From NCBI RefSeq assembly GCF_000152625.1, contig NZ_CH724156.1, positions 2,320,687 to 2,384,686 on the forward strand: a stretch of DNA of 64,000 nucleotides, given 5' to 3'. Below the pieces are notes generated by a model, which saw nothing but the letters and a program-made list of their open reading frames with translations, did no database searches and had not been told where the DNA came from. The position numbers and the translations under genes are program-made. Below are positions 37,376-46,998 of the stretch, one piece after another; within the stretch, counting starts at the first letter, position 1; every line of letters begins with the position of its first letter. Origin of the DNA: Roseovarius nubinhibens ISM. Lineage in GTDB: Bacteria; Pseudomonadota; Alphaproteobacteria; Rhodobacterales; Rhodobacteraceae.

Positions 37376-37449
37376 AGGGGCGCGCCTGGTCGCGCCCCTT
37401 ATCCCCTGACCATGTGATGCCTCTCTTCAGGTCTGGCCCCAAGGGCCAG
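37376..37449 (+). other. Two intercistronic hairpins behind the binding-protein gene
   Basis: AGGGGCGCG-CCTGGT-CGCGCCCCT (37376-37399) followed by TTAT, and CTGGCCC-CAA-GGGCCAG (37433-37449). Such hairpins after a receptor gene commonly protect its mRNA or terminate part of transcription, giving more receptor than permease. The spacer to the permease is 125 bases. Confidence 0.7.
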
Positions 37450-37487
37450 GCGGCGGGTGGTGTCATGTGCAGTTCGAGGTTTATCAA

Positions 37488-38405
37488 ATGTTACCTTTCA
37501 TCCTGAAACGTCTGGGCCTCGCGTTGCTTGTGGCCTTTACCGTCAGTTTCATCAGCTTCTCTTTGCTCTTCCTGTCGGGTGATCCGGCGGCGGCGCTCGC
37601 GGGCGAGACCGCCAGCGGCGAAGATGTCGAAGCGATCCGGCGGCTCTATGGGTTCGACCGGCCGATGCTGGTGCAATATGGCGAATGGCTCTTGTCTGCT
37701 GTGCAGGGCGATTTCGGGGAAAGTTACTATTTCAAGTTGCCGGTGGCCTCGCTCATCGCGGAGCGGCTGCAGGTGACCATGCTGCTCGGTGTCTGTGGCA
37801 TCAGCTTTGCGCTGCTGACCGCCGTGCCGCTGGGCGTGGTGGCGGCGATCCGGCCCAATTCACTCATCGACCGGGTGGCGCTGTTCCTGTCAGTGGCCGG
37901 GCAGGCGATGCCGTCCTTCTGGTTCGGTCTGATCCTGATCGTGATCTTTTCGATCACGCTCGGCTGGCTGCCGCCTTCGGGGGCCGCGAGCTGGAAACAT
38001 TTCATCATGCCGACCGTGGTGCTGGGCTATTACGCGATGCCCGCCATCATGCGGCTGACGCGGGCCGGGATGCTCGATGTTCTCAATTCGGATTACATCC
38101 GCACGGCACGGGCCAAGGGCGCGGGCGAGGGCCGGGTTCTGTTCAAACACGCGCTGCGCAACGCGATCATCCCGGTGGTGAGCCTCGCGGCGGTGCAGAT
38201 GGGCTTTATGCTGGGTGGCTCGATCGTGGTCGAGAGCGTCTTTGCCCTGCATGGCGCGGGATACCTCGCCTGGGAGAGCATCGCCCGCAATGACCTGCCG
38301 ACGGTGCAGGCGCTGATCCTCGTTTTCTCGATGTTCTACATCGTTTTCACCTTCCTGGCCGACGTTCTCAACGCCTGGCTCGACCCCCGTATGCGGAGTA
38401 GCTGA
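37488..38405 (+). CDS. Dipeptide-type ABC transporter permease (DppB-like)
   Basis: A 305-residue permease with six predicted helices, N-terminal LPFILKRLGLALLVAFTVSF and the inner-membrane coupling loop TARAKGAGEGRVLFKHALRNA (partly cited). The ATG at 37488 is chosen because GAGG precedes it; the GTG at 37467 would add seven atypical residues. Pairs with the following permease, one base away. Confidence 0.9.
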   Translation: MLPFILKRLGLALLVAFTVSFISFSLLFLSGDPAAALAGETASGEDVEAIRRLYGFDRPMLVQYGEWLLSAVQGDFGESYYFKLPVASLIAERLQVTMLLGVCGISFALLTAVPLGVVAAIRPNSLIDRVALFLSVAGQAMPSFWFGLILIVIFSITLGWLPPSGAASWKHFIMPTVVLGYYAMPAIMRLTRAGMLDVLNSDYIRTARAKGAGEGRVLFKHALRNAIIPVVSLAAVQMGFMLGGSIVVESVFALHGAGYLAWESIARNDLPTVQALILVFSMFYIVFTFLADVLNAWLDPRMRSS

Positions 38406-38406
38406 T

Positions 38407-39306
38407 ATGAGCAGTGATGTGACAGATCCCCTCACGGCGGAAATCCAAGGGCCGACCCCGCGCGAAATGCTCAAGGCACGGGCGCGGGGGCACAAGGGCC
38501 TCATCTTTGGCATGGGCATCGTTGGCCTGCTGGTTCTGGTGGCGATCCTCGCGCCGGTGCTGGCGCCGCATGATCCCTATGCGCAGAGCCTGATGAAACG
38601 CATGGCGCCGCCCGTATTCCTTGGCGGCACATGGGAGCATCCGCTCGGCACCGACCATCTGGGCCGCGATTACCTCAGCCGTCTGATCTATGGCGCGCGG
38701 GTGTCGCTTCTGATCGGGGCGGTGGCGGCGCTGATTTCCGGTGTCATCGGCACCGCGATGGGCGTCGCGGCGGGCTATTTCGGCGGCAAGGTCGATGCGG
38801 TGGTGACCTTTCTCATCAACGTGCGCCTCGCGATGCCGGTGGTTCTCGTGGCGCTGGCGGTGGTGGCGATCCTTGGCGGGTCGCTCACCGTGGTGATCTG
38901 TGTGCTGGGGCTGTTGCTCTGGGACCGGTTCGCGGTGGTGATGCGGGCCTCGACCCTGCAGGTGAGCCGGCGCGATTACGTGGCGGCGGCGCAGGTGATC
39001 GGTGCCTCGACCCCGCGCATTCTCTTGACCGAGATCATGCCCAATATCTTCAACAACCTGATCGTGGTGATCACCCTCGAGATGGCCCATGCGATCTTGC
39101 TCGAAGCGGCGCTGAGCTTTCTCGGGCTGGGCGTGCAGCCGCCGACCCCGAGCTGGGGTCTGATGGTGAGCGAGGGCAAGAACATGATGCTGTTCGAGCC
39201 CTGGCTGGTGCTGATCCCCGGTGCGGTGCTGTTCCTTCTGGTGCTGGCGATCAATCTCATGGGCGACGGTCTGCGTGACGTCACCGCCCCCGAAGGACGG
39301 AGCTGA
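38407..39306 (+). CDS. Dipeptide-type ABC transporter permease (DppC-like)
   Basis: A 299-residue permease with the N-terminal OppC_N type segment (GLIFGMGIVGLLVLVAIL, then APHDPYAQ) and the marker LGTDHLGRDYLSRLIYGARVS (partly cited). The coupling loop reads YVAAAQVIGASTPRILLTEI. Forms the channel with the DppB-like protein. Confidence 0.91.
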   Translation: MSSDVTDPLTAEIQGPTPREMLKARARGHKGLIFGMGIVGLLVLVAILAPVLAPHDPYAQSLMKRMAPPVFLGGTWEHPLGTDHLGRDYLSRLIYGARVSLLIGAVAALISGVIGTAMGVAAGYFGGKVDAVVTFLINVRLAMPVVLVALAVVAILGGSLTVVICVLGLLLWDRFAVVMRASTLQVSRRDYVAAAQVIGASTPRILLTEIMPNIFNNLIVVITLEMAHAILLEAALSFLGLGVQPPTPSWGLMVSEGKNMMLFEPWLVLIPGAVLFLLVLAINLMGDGLRDVTAPEGRS

Positions 39307-39309
39307 GCC

Positions 39310-40317
39310 ATGACCGAAGAGACGCTTCTGAGTGTGCGCAACCTGACGCTGACCATCCCCACGGGGAGCGGTATCCTGCATGCGGTGCGCGGTATTGATT
39401 TCGATCTCAAGCGGGGCGAGACCCTGTCGATCGTGGGCGAAAGCGGGTCGGGCAAATCGCTCACCTCGCTGGCGGTGATGGGCCTTCTGTCGAAGGGCAT
39501 CAAGCGCGAGGCCGACGAGATGCGCTTTGACCAGACCGATCTGCGCAGCGCCTCGCCCAAGGTGATGCGCGATCTGCGCGGCAACCGCATGGCGATGATC
39601 TTTCAGGAACCGATGACCTCGCTCAACCCGGCCTATACGATCGGCGATCAGCTGATCGAGACCCTGCGGCTGCACCGCCGGGTCAGCAAGGCCAAGGCGC
39701 GCGAGCGGGCGATTGAACTGTTGGAAAAGGTCGGCATCACCGCCGCGGCGAGCCGGTTGGGGCAATATCCCCATCAGCTCTCGGGTGGGTTGCGGCAGCG
39801 GGTGATGATCGCGCTGGCGCTGATGTGCGAGCCGGATCTTCTCATCGCGGACGAGCCGACCACGGCGCTCGATGTGACCATTCAGGCGCAGATCCTGCGG
39901 CTCCTGGTCGATCTCACCAAAGAGATGAACATGGCGATGATCCTGATCACCCATGATCTCGGCGTGGTGGCGCGGGTCGCCGACAAGGTGGCGGTGATGT
40001 ATGCCGGTGAGCTGGTCGAGACCGGTCCGGCCAAGGACATCTTTGCCGCGCCGAGCCATCCCTACACGCGCGGCCTGCTGCGCTGCATCCCGCAGCCCGG
40101 CAAGACCGAACGCGGCGCGCCGCTCGGCACCATTCCGGGCATCGTGCCGTCGCTCATCGGCGAGGTCACGGGCTGTGCCTTCCGCACCCGTTGCGCCCAT
40201 GCGCAGCCGGCCTGCCGCGAGGCCATCCCGCATCATGGCGATGCCGCGCATCGTTTCCGTTGTATCCATCCCGACGGGGCCCGCTCCGCCGAGACCGCCG
40301 AAGGAGAGCCCGTATGA
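39310..40317 (+). CDS. Dipeptide-type ABC transporter ATP-binding protein (DppD-like)
   Basis: A 335-residue ATPase with Walker A GESGSGKSLTSLAVMG, signature LSGGLRQRVMIALAL and Walker B LLIADEPTTALDV. The C-terminal oligopeptide-transporter extension has the cysteine cluster GCAFRTRCAHAQPACRE, which in characterised relatives binds an iron-sulfur cluster. It overlaps the DppF-like gene by four bases. Confidence 0.93.
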   Translation: MTEETLLSVRNLTLTIPTGSGILHAVRGIDFDLKRGETLSIVGESGSGKSLTSLAVMGLLSKGIKREADEMRFDQTDLRSASPKVMRDLRGNRMAMIFQEPMTSLNPAYTIGDQLIETLRLHRRVSKAKARERAIELLEKVGITAAASRLGQYPHQLSGGLRQRVMIALALMCEPDLLIADEPTTALDVTIQAQILRLLVDLTKEMNMAMILITHDLGVVARVADKVAVMYAGELVETGPAKDIFAAPSHPYTRGLLRCIPQPGKTERGAPLGTIPGIVPSLIGEVTGCAFRTRCAHAQPACREAIPHHGDAAHRFRCIHPDGARSAETAEGEPV

Positions 40318-41300
40318 GTGAGCCCGTTCTCAAACTCGACAAGGTCAAGAAGACCTATACCGTCAAGCAGGGTCTCTTTGGCGAGCGCAAGCCGCTGACG
40401 GCGGTCAATGAGGTGAGCCTGTCGCTCGACAAGGGCGAGGTTCTGGGCCTGGTGGGCGAGAGCGGCTGTGGCAAGTCGACCATGGCCAAGCTCTTGCTCG
40501 GGCTGGAAGCGCCCACATCGGGGCAGGTTCTGGTCGATGGCGAGCCTCTCGATGGGCTTGACCGGCGCGCGCTGGCGAGCCGGTTGCAGCCGATCTTTCA
40601 AGATCCCTACAGCTCGCTCAACCCGCGCAAGTCGATCTATGACATCATTTCGCTGCCGCTGCGGGTCCACAAGATCGGCGACAGCGCCAGCCAGCAAAAG
40701 GCGGTGAAGGATATTCTCGATGTGGTGGGTCTGCCGCAGCGGGTGATGAACACCTATCCGAGCCAGATGTCCGGCGGGCAGCGGCAGCGGGTCGCCATCG
40801 CGCGGGCGCTGGTCATGCGGCCCGAGATCGTCATCTGCGACGAGCCGACCTCGGCGCTCGATGTGTCGGTGCAGAGCCAGATCCTCAACCTGCTGGGCGA
40901 GCTGCGCCGCGAGTTTGGCCTCACCTATCTGTTCATCAGCCATGACCTCGCGGTGGTCGAGCATCTGGCGACGCGGGTGGCGGTGATGTATCTTGGGCGG
41001 ATCGTCGAAGAGGCGCCGGTGGCCGATCTCTTTGAAGCGCCGAAACACCCCTATACCAAGGCGCTGCTCAATTCGGTGCTCACGCCTGAGCCGGGGCTGG
41101 GCGTGCCGGAGACCGCGCTGGGTGCCACCTATCCCAACCCGATCGACCCGCCCTCTGGCTGTGCCTTTCATCCGCGCTGCCCGATGGCGACGGATCATTG
41201 CGCGGCCAAGGCCCCGCGCGCCATCGACACGCCCGCGGGCCATGTCGAATGTCATCTGCACGATCCCGAAAGTCCCATGTACAACAAGGACGCCGCTTAA
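40314..41300 (+). CDS. Dipeptide-type ABC transporter ATP-binding protein (DppF-like)
   Basis: A 328-residue ATPase with Walker A GESGCGKSTMAKLLLG, signature MSGGQRQRVAIARAL and Walker B IVICDEPTSALDVS, and the C-terminal GCAFHPRCPMATDHC extension. The ATG at 40314 shares ATGA with the DppD-like stop. Second ATPase of the same importer; the gamma-glutamyltransferase gene starts three bases after it. Confidence 0.93.
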   Translation: MSEPVLKLDKVKKTYTVKQGLFGERKPLTAVNEVSLSLDKGEVLGLVGESGCGKSTMAKLLLGLEAPTSGQVLVDGEPLDGLDRRALASRLQPIFQDPYSSLNPRKSIYDIISLPLRVHKIGDSASQQKAVKDILDVVGLPQRVMNTYPSQMSGGQRQRVAIARALVMRPEIVICDEPTSALDVSVQSQILNLLGELRREFGLTYLFISHDLAVVEHLATRVAVMYLGRIVEEAPVADLFEAPKHPYTKALLNSVLTPEPGLGVPETALGATYPNPIDPPSGCAFHPRCPMATDHCAAKAPRAIDTPAGHVECHLHDPESPMYNKDAA

Positions 41301-41303
41301 ATC

Positions 41304-42866
41304 ATGTCGCACGCGCTCTCTTCGTCTCAGCACACCACGAAACATGTGATCGAAACAAAGGGGGGCGTGGTGGCATCACAGCACCGGCTCGCCGCAGAGG
41401 CGGGGGCCGAGGTGCTGCGCGCCGGGGGCGACGCGGTGGATGCGGCGGTCGCCTGTTCTTTTGTGGTGGGGGTGCTCGAGCCATGGATGAGCGGCCCGGC
41501 GGGCGGCGGCGCGGCGGTGCATTGGCGCGCCGACAGCGGCGAGGCGGTGGCGATCAATTTCGGCATGCGCTCGCCCAAGGGTTTGCGGGTCGAGGACTAT
41601 CCTCTCTCGGGCGAGGGCAAGGCTGGCGATCTGTTCCCATGGGAGCGGGTCACCGAGGATCGCAACGTCCAAGGGGCCAAAGCGATTGCGGTGCCGGGCA
41701 CGGTCGAAGGGCTGGGCCAGGCGCATGCGCGCTGGGGCAAGATGCCCTGGGCCGAGCTGGTCGCGCCGGCGGTGGCCCATGCGCGGCAGGGGATGCTCGT
41801 CGATTGGTATGCGGCGCTGATCATCGCCTCGACCGCGCGCGAGCTTGCCAAGGACCCGGATGCGGCGGCGATGTTCCTTGATGACGGGCAATGGCCCAAG
41901 GGCTCGGGCTGGACCGCGATCCCCGACAACCGTCTCGATCAGTCGCGGATGGCCGACAGTCTCGACATTGTGGCGCGGGGCGGGGCGCGGGCCTTTCACG
42001 AGGGCGATCTGGCGCAGGCCATGGCGCGCGATGTGCAGGAAAAAGGCGGCTCGCTCAGCTATGAGGACCTCAAGGGCTATCGCGCCTGGATGGGCGCGGC
42101 GACGCCGGTCAAATATCGCGATGCGCTCTATCATGTGATGCCGGGGCTGACGGCGGGGCCGACCTTTGCCCGCGTGATGGAAGAGCTCGAAGCCGTCGAT
42201 ATGTCGACCCCGGCGCAGGCCTATACGGCCTATGCGCGGGCGCTCGATCAGGCCTATGCCGAGCGGCTGGGCAAGATGGGTGACACGGGCGAAGTGCCGG
42301 AAGCGCCGGGATGCACCACGCATTTCGCGGTGGTCGACCGGGCCGGCAATATGGTGACCCATACCCAGACGCTTCTGTCGATCTTTGGCAGCCGTGTGGT
42401 GTCGCCCTCGACCGGGTTCCTGATGAACAACGGCATCATGTGGTTCGACCCCGAGCAGGGCAAACCCAATTCGCTCGGCCCGGACAAATCCTGTTTGATG
42501 AATGTCTGCCCGGTGCTGGGCGCGGTGGGCGACAAGCGCTTTGCCATTGGCGCGTCGGGCGGGCGCAAGATCGTCTCGGCGGTGTCGCAGCTCGCGTCTT
42601 TTGTCGTCGATGGCGGCATGGATATTGCCGGGGCCTTTCACAATCCGCGCATCGATGTGTCGGGCGGCGGTCAGATCATCGCCGATGAGACGCTGGACGA
42701 GGATGTGCTGGCGGCGCTCGGCGAGGTGCTGCCGATGAAAACCACGCGCCGCACCGTGCTGCCCTATGCCTTTGCCTGCCCGGCGGGGGTCATGCGGCAG
42801 GGCGCGGTGAACACCGGCTGTACCGAGATCATGTCGCCCTGGGGCGACGCCGCATTGGAAGACTGA
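41304..42866 (+). CDS. Gamma-glutamyltransferase, cytoplasmic form
   Basis: A 520-residue Ntn-hydrolase that cleaves gamma-glutamyl amide bonds. The self-cleavage site and new N-terminal Thr are at GCTTHFAVVD, and the oxyanion motif is GASGGRKI. Unlike periplasmic GGT there is no signal peptide, so it should act on peptides already imported by the preceding transporter. Three bases separate it from the ATPase gene and eleven from the M20 peptidase gene. Confidence 0.88.
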   Translation: MSHALSSSQHTTKHVIETKGGVVASQHRLAAEAGAEVLRAGGDAVDAAVACSFVVGVLEPWMSGPAGGGAAVHWRADSGEAVAINFGMRSPKGLRVEDYPLSGEGKAGDLFPWERVTEDRNVQGAKAIAVPGTVEGLGQAHARWGKMPWAELVAPAVAHARQGMLVDWYAALIIASTARELAKDPDAAAMFLDDGQWPKGSGWTAIPDNRLDQSRMADSLDIVARGGARAFHEGDLAQAMARDVQEKGGSLSYEDLKGYRAWMGAATPVKYRDALYHVMPGLTAGPTFARVMEELEAVDMSTPAQAYTAYARALDQAYAERLGKMGDTGEVPEAPGCTTHFAVVDRAGNMVTHTQTLLSIFGSRVVSPSTGFLMNNGIMWFDPEQGKPNSLGPDKSCLMNVCPVLGAVGDKRFAIGASGGRKIVSAVSQLASFVVDGGMDIAGAFHNPRIDVSGGGQIIADETLDEDVLAALGEVLPMKTTRRTVLPYAFACPAGVMRQGAVNTGCTEIMSPWGDAALED

Positions 42867-42877
42867 TTGGAGAAACC

Positions 42878-44272
42878 ATGACCAGAGACGCCGCACTTGC
42901 CCATGTCGCCGATTATTACGACAGGGGCGCGTTTCAAAGCGAGCTTGCCGAGCTCGTCACCTATCGCAGCGAGAGCCAGAACCCCGCGCCCGAGGCGGCG
43001 GCCGAGCTGCGCCGCTATCTCGACGAGGCGATGCTGCCCCGGCTGAGCAAGCTGGGCTTTGACTGCGAGATCATCGCCAACCCGGATCCGCGTGGCGGGC
43101 CGCTGCTCATTGGCGAGCGGCGCGAGGGCGAGGGCCTGCCGATGGTGCTCACCTATGGGCATGGCGACACGGTGCGCGGGCAGGATGATATGTGGCGCGA
43201 CGGGCTGCAGCCCTGGGAGCTCGTCGAAGAGGGCGAGCGGCTCTATGGCCGGGGGGTGGCCGACAACAAGGGGCAGCATCTGATCAATATCGCGGCGCTG
43301 GAATCGGTGCTGGCGGTGCGCGGTAGCCTTGGCTTTAACCTGCGGATCGTGATCGAGATGAGCGAAGAGGTGGGCTCGTCCGGGCTGCCCGAGGTGTTCG
43401 CGGCCTATAAAGACCGGCTCGCGGCGGATGTTCTCATCGCCTCGGACGGGCCGCGGCTGCAGCCCGAGGTGCCGACGATGTTCATGGGCTCGCGCGGCGG
43501 CACGACCTTTGATCTCATCGTCGAGACCCATGAGGGCGCGCATCATTCGGGCAATTGGGGCGGGCTTCTGGCCGATCCGGCGATGATCCTCGCCCATGCG
43601 CTGGCCGAGATCACCGACCGGCGTGGCCAGATCAAGGTGCCGGAATGGCGGCCCGACAGTCTCACCGACAAGATCCGCGACGCGCTGCGCGATTTGCCGG
43701 TGGCGGGGGGCGATGGCCCGGCGGTCGATCCCAACTGGGGCGAAGAGAGCCTGACGCCCGCCGAGCGGGTCTTTGGCTGGAACAGCTTTGCGGTGCTGGC
43801 GATGGTGTCGGGCGTGCCGGATGCGCCGGTCAACGCAATCTCGGGCTGGGCGCGGGCGAGCTGTCAGCTGCGCTATGTGGTGGGGACCGACCCTGAGGAT
43901 GTGATCCCCGCGCTGCGCCGTCATCTCGACCGGGCCGGGTTCGACAATGTCCGGATCGAGCCGCATGACCGGGGGTTTTTCGCCGCGACGCGCCTTGATC
44001 CCGATCACCCCTGGGCCGAGTTCGTCGGCAACTCGATCCGCAAGACCAGCGGCGGCGATCTGCATGTGCTGCCGAACCTCGCCGGGTCGCTGCCCAACGA
44101 CAGTTTCACCGATATTCTCGGTGTGCCGACCATCTGGGTGCCGCATTCCTATCGCGGCTGCTCGCAACATGCGCCGAATGAGCATGTGTTGAAATCCGTC
44201 TGCCGCAGCTCTCTCGAGGTCATGGCGGGCGTCTTCTGGGATATAGGTGAGACAGGCGGCCCCAAGGGCTAA
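42878..44272 (+). CDS. M20-family metallopeptidase
   Basis: A 464-residue two-zinc peptidase: first ligand motif TYGHGDTVRGQDD, bridging-Asp motif GRGVADNKGQH, catalytic and ligand glutamates in EMSEEVGSSG, and the lid-domain histidine in THEGAHHSGNWGG. Members are di- and tripeptidases, such as those that split Cys-Gly. It is the last gene of the peptide operon, so it probably finishes hydrolysis of the imported peptide after the gamma-glutamyl group is removed. Confidence 0.88.
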   Translation: MTRDAALAHVADYYDRGAFQSELAELVTYRSESQNPAPEAAAELRRYLDEAMLPRLSKLGFDCEIIANPDPRGGPLLIGERREGEGLPMVLTYGHGDTVRGQDDMWRDGLQPWELVEEGERLYGRGVADNKGQHLINIAALESVLAVRGSLGFNLRIVIEMSEEVGSSGLPEVFAAYKDRLAADVLIASDGPRLQPEVPTMFMGSRGGTTFDLIVETHEGAHHSGNWGGLLADPAMILAHALAEITDRRGQIKVPEWRPDSLTDKIRDALRDLPVAGGDGPAVDPNWGEESLTPAERVFGWNSFAVLAMVSGVPDAPVNAISGWARASCQLRYVVGTDPEDVIPALRRHLDRAGFDNVRIEPHDRGFFAATRLDPDHPWAEFVGNSIRKTSGGDLHVLPNLAGSLPNDSFTDILGVPTIWVPHSYRGCSQHAPNEHVLKSVCRSSLEVMAGVFWDIGETGGPKG

Positions 44273-44302
44273 GCCTGCGTAACAAGTACCATCACTCACG
44301 AC

Positions 44303-44337
44303 AAAAAGAAGCGCCCCCGGACATCCGGGGGCGCTTC
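44303..44337 (-). terminator. Intrinsic terminator between convergent operons
   Basis: GAAGCGCCCCCGG (44308-44320), loop ACAT, CCGGGGGCGCTTC (44325-44337) is a perfect 13-bp stem. On the minus strand it is followed by TTTTTG, so it ends the amino-alcohol operon; on the + strand no T-run follows, though the stem may still stop the peptide operon. Confidence 0.9.
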
Positions 44338-44379
44338 ACGTTTCAGCACTGACGCAGTGGCGCGGGGCCCCGTGTCGCG

Positions 44380-45525
44380 TCAGAGCGCCGCCTTGAACAG
44401 GGCGCGCAGATTGTCGGTGGTGAGCGGCACCGGGTTGCCGCCACAGGACGGGTCTTCGAGCGCCATGGCGACCATGTCCTCGAGCCGGTCCTCGGTCACG
44501 CCGAGTTCGGTCAGGCTGCGCGGGATGCCGAGGCTGTCGTTGAAGCTCTGCACGAAGCGGCGGAAGCCGTCGAACCCGCCCTCGATGCCGAGATAGGAGG
44601 CGGCGAGATCGAACCGGTCCTTGATCAGCGGCGCGTTGAGCTCGAGCACGGCGGGCATGCAGACGGCGTTGGTGGTGCCGTGATGGGTGTTGAACACCGC
44701 GCCGATCGGGTGGCTCATGGCGTGGATCGCGCCGAGACCCTTTTGAAAGGCGGTGGCCCCCATGGCGGCGGCGCTCATCATATTGGCGCGGGCCTCGATG
44801 TCTGTGCCGTCGGCATAGGCGCGGGGCAGGTTGTCGATGACCAGGCGCATCCCTTCGAGCGCGATGCCCTGGCTCATCGGGTGGTAATGCGGGCTCGAAA
44901 ACGCCTCGACGCAATGGGCGAAAGCGTCAAGCCCGGTGCCTGCGGTGATGAATTTCGGCATGCCCACGGTCAGTTCCGGGTCGCAGATCACCACGGCGGG
45001 AAGCACCTTGGGGTGGAAGATGATCTTTTTCACATGGGTTTCGGAATTGGTGATGACGCTGGCGCGGCCCACTTCCGAGCCGGTGCCGGCGGTGGTCGGC
45101 ACGGCGACGATGGGCGCGATGGCCTCGGCATCGGCGCGGGTCCACCAATCGCCCACATCCTCGAAATCCCAGATCGGCCGGGTCTGACCGGCCATGAAGG
45201 CGACCATCTTGCCCAGATCGAGCCCGGAGCCGCCGCCAAAGGCGATAACGCCATCATGGCCGCCCGCCTTATAGGCCGCGACGCCCGCGTCGAGATTTTT
45301 CTCGTTCGGGTTGGGATCGACCTCGGAGAACATGGCGCGGCCAAGCCCCGCCGCCTCGAGAATGTCGAGCGCCTGGGCCGTGACCGGCAGGCCCGCGAGG
45401 CCTTTGTCGGTGACCAGCAGGGGCTTCTTGATGCCCGCCTGGGCGCAGGCCTCGGGCAGTTCCTTGATGCGGCCGGGGCCGAATTTCATCGCGGTCGGAT
45501 AGGACCAGTTTCCGGTGAGGGTCAT
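44380..45525 (-). CDS. Iron-containing alcohol dehydrogenase
   Basis: A 381-residue group III alcohol dehydrogenase. The NAD-binding motif is AFGGGSGLDLGKM, and the metal ligands lie in GLDAFAHCVEA and GAIHAMSHPIGAVFNTHHG. AAGGTGA stands six bases before the ATG at 45525, which overlaps the aldehyde dehydrogenase stop. It is the last gene of the operon. With the aldehyde dehydrogenase it can oxidise a primary alcohol to an acid; I infer a gamma-glutamylated amino alcohol as the substrate. Confidence 0.9.
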   Translation of the reverse strand: MTLTGNWSYPTAMKFGPGRIKELPEACAQAGIKKPLLVTDKGLAGLPVTAQALDILEAAGLGRAMFSEVDPNPNEKNLDAGVAAYKAGGHDGVIAFGGGSGLDLGKMVAFMAGQTRPIWDFEDVGDWWTRADAEAIAPIVAVPTTAGTGSEVGRASVITNSETHVKKIIFHPKVLPAVVICDPELTVGMPKFITAGTGLDAFAHCVEAFSSPHYHPMSQGIALEGMRLVIDNLPRAYADGTDIEARANMMSAAAMGATAFQKGLGAIHAMSHPIGAVFNTHHGTTNAVCMPAVLELNAPLIKDRFDLAASYLGIEGGFDGFRRFVQSFNDSLGIPRSLTELGVTEDRLEDMVAMALEDPSCGGNPVPLTTDNLRALFKAAL

Positions 45526-46901
45526 GATGTCACCTTTTTGAGATGGTAGGATTTGGGACGGGTCAGGTTGTGATAGCCGATCAGCGACAGGCCGCCGCCG
45601 CGCCCGGTGTTCTTGCAACCGGTCCAGCACAGGCCGGGATCGAGATAATCGGCGCGGTTCATGAAGACGGTGCCGGTCTCGATCTGATCGCCGACGCGCT
45701 GGGCGCGGTCGAGATCGGCGGTCCAGAGCGAGGCGGTGAGGCCAAATTCGCTATCGTTCATCAGCGCCACCGCCTCGGCATCGTCGCGCACCTTCATGAT
45801 GCCGACCACCGGGCCAAAGCTTTCGTCGCGCATGACGCGCATGTCATGGGTCACATTGGTGAGGATCTGCGGCGTGAGATAGGCGGCGCCATCATCGGCG
45901 GCCATGGTTTCGATATGGGCGACGGCCCCGGCGGCGAGCGCCTCGTCGATCTGGTCGCGCACTTCGCGGGCAAAGCGGACATGTGCCATCGGGCCGATGG
46001 TGGTTTCCGGGTCGAGCGGATTGCCGAGCGTATAGCCCTGCACCACGGCGACGGCCTTTTCCACGAAAGCGTCATAGAGGCTTTCATGCACATAGATGCG
46101 TTCGATGCCACAGCAGCATTGGCCCGAGTTGAACATCGCCCCGTCGATGAGCGTGTCGACCGCCGCATCGAGATCGGCATCCTCCATCACATAGCCGGGG
46201 TCCTTGCCGCCAAGTTCGGTGCCGACGCCGGTGAAGGTGCCCGCCGCCGCGCGTTCCATGGCGCGACCGCCGCCCACCGAGCCGGTGAAATTGACGAAAT
46301 CGAACGCCCGTTCGGCGATGAGCGCCGAGGTCGTGTCATGGTCGAGAAAGACGTTCTGGAACACGTCATCGGGCACGCCCGCCGCGTGAAAGGCCTGCGC
46401 CATGCGTTCGCCCACCAGAAGCGTCTGGGTCGCGTGTTTCAGGATCACGCTATTGCCCGCGATGAGGGCCGGGGCCACGGTGTTGATCGCGGTCATATAG
46501 GGGTAGTTCCACGGCGCCACGACAAAGACCACGCCATGCGGCACGCGCTTGATATAGCGTTTGAAACTGGCGTCTTCGCCCACCTCGATATCGGCCAGCC
46601 CTTCGGCGGCGATCTTGGCCATATGGCTCGCGCGTTCGTTGAAGCCGCCGAATTCGCCGCCATAGCGGATGGGGCGGCCCATCATATGGGCAAGTTCGGG
46701 CACGATCTCGTCATTCATCGCGCCGACGGCGGCAACGCCTGCCATCACGAGATCAATGCGTTCCTGCAGCGGCCGGGCCGCCCAGACCGCCTGGGCCATG
46801 CGGGCGCGGTCGGCGGCGTCGCGGGCCTGCGCCAGGCTCAGCGTGTCGCGCGTGGCGAACACCGAGCCGTCGATGGGCGAAATACATTCCAGAGTGCTCA
46901 T
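45522..46901 (-). CDS. NAD(P)-dependent aldehyde dehydrogenase
   Basis: A 459-residue ALDH with the cofactor-binding APWNYPY, the general base Glu in GTELGGKDP and the nucleophile in FNSGQCCCG (the second or third of three cysteines; the first aligns with the usual position). GAGGAC before 46901 supports this start; the frame upstream to 47012 is a spacer hairpin region. It probably converts the aldehyde made by the neighbouring alcohol dehydrogenase to a carboxylate. Confidence 0.9.
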   Translation of the reverse strand: MSTLECISPIDGSVFATRDTLSLAQARDAADRARMAQAVWAARPLQERIDLVMAGVAAVGAMNDEIVPELAHMMGRPIRYGGEFGGFNERASHMAKIAAEGLADIEVGEDASFKRYIKRVPHGVVFVVAPWNYPYMTAINTVAPALIAGNSVILKHATQTLLVGERMAQAFHAAGVPDDVFQNVFLDHDTTSALIAERAFDFVNFTGSVGGGRAMERAAAGTFTGVGTELGGKDPGYVMEDADLDAAVDTLIDGAMFNSGQCCCGIERIYVHESLYDAFVEKAVAVVQGYTLGNPLDPETTIGPMAHVRFAREVRDQIDEALAAGAVAHIETMAADDGAAYLTPQILTNVTHDMRVMRDESFGPVVGIMKVRDDAEAVALMNDSEFGLTASLWTADLDRAQRVGDQIETGTVFMNRADYLDPGLCWTGCKNTGRGGGLSLIGYHNLTRPKSYHLKKVTS

Positions 46902-46957
46902 CTTGTCCTCATTGTCGAAAGGGGCGCGAAGGGCGCCCTTGATCTTGCCAGTAGGGG

Positions 46958-46993
46958 GCCCCGCCGCCCGCGTCGGGCGCGGCACGGCGGGGC
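46958..46993. other. Intercistronic GC hairpin
   Basis: GCCCCGCCG (46958-46966) pairs perfectly with CGGCGGGGC (46985-46993) in the 97-base spacer between the glutamine-synthetase homologue and the aldehyde dehydrogenase gene. A second short GC dyad lies at 46921-46940. No T-run, so it more likely stabilises or attenuates the message than ends it. Confidence 0.6.
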
Positions 46994-46998
46994 AGGTG

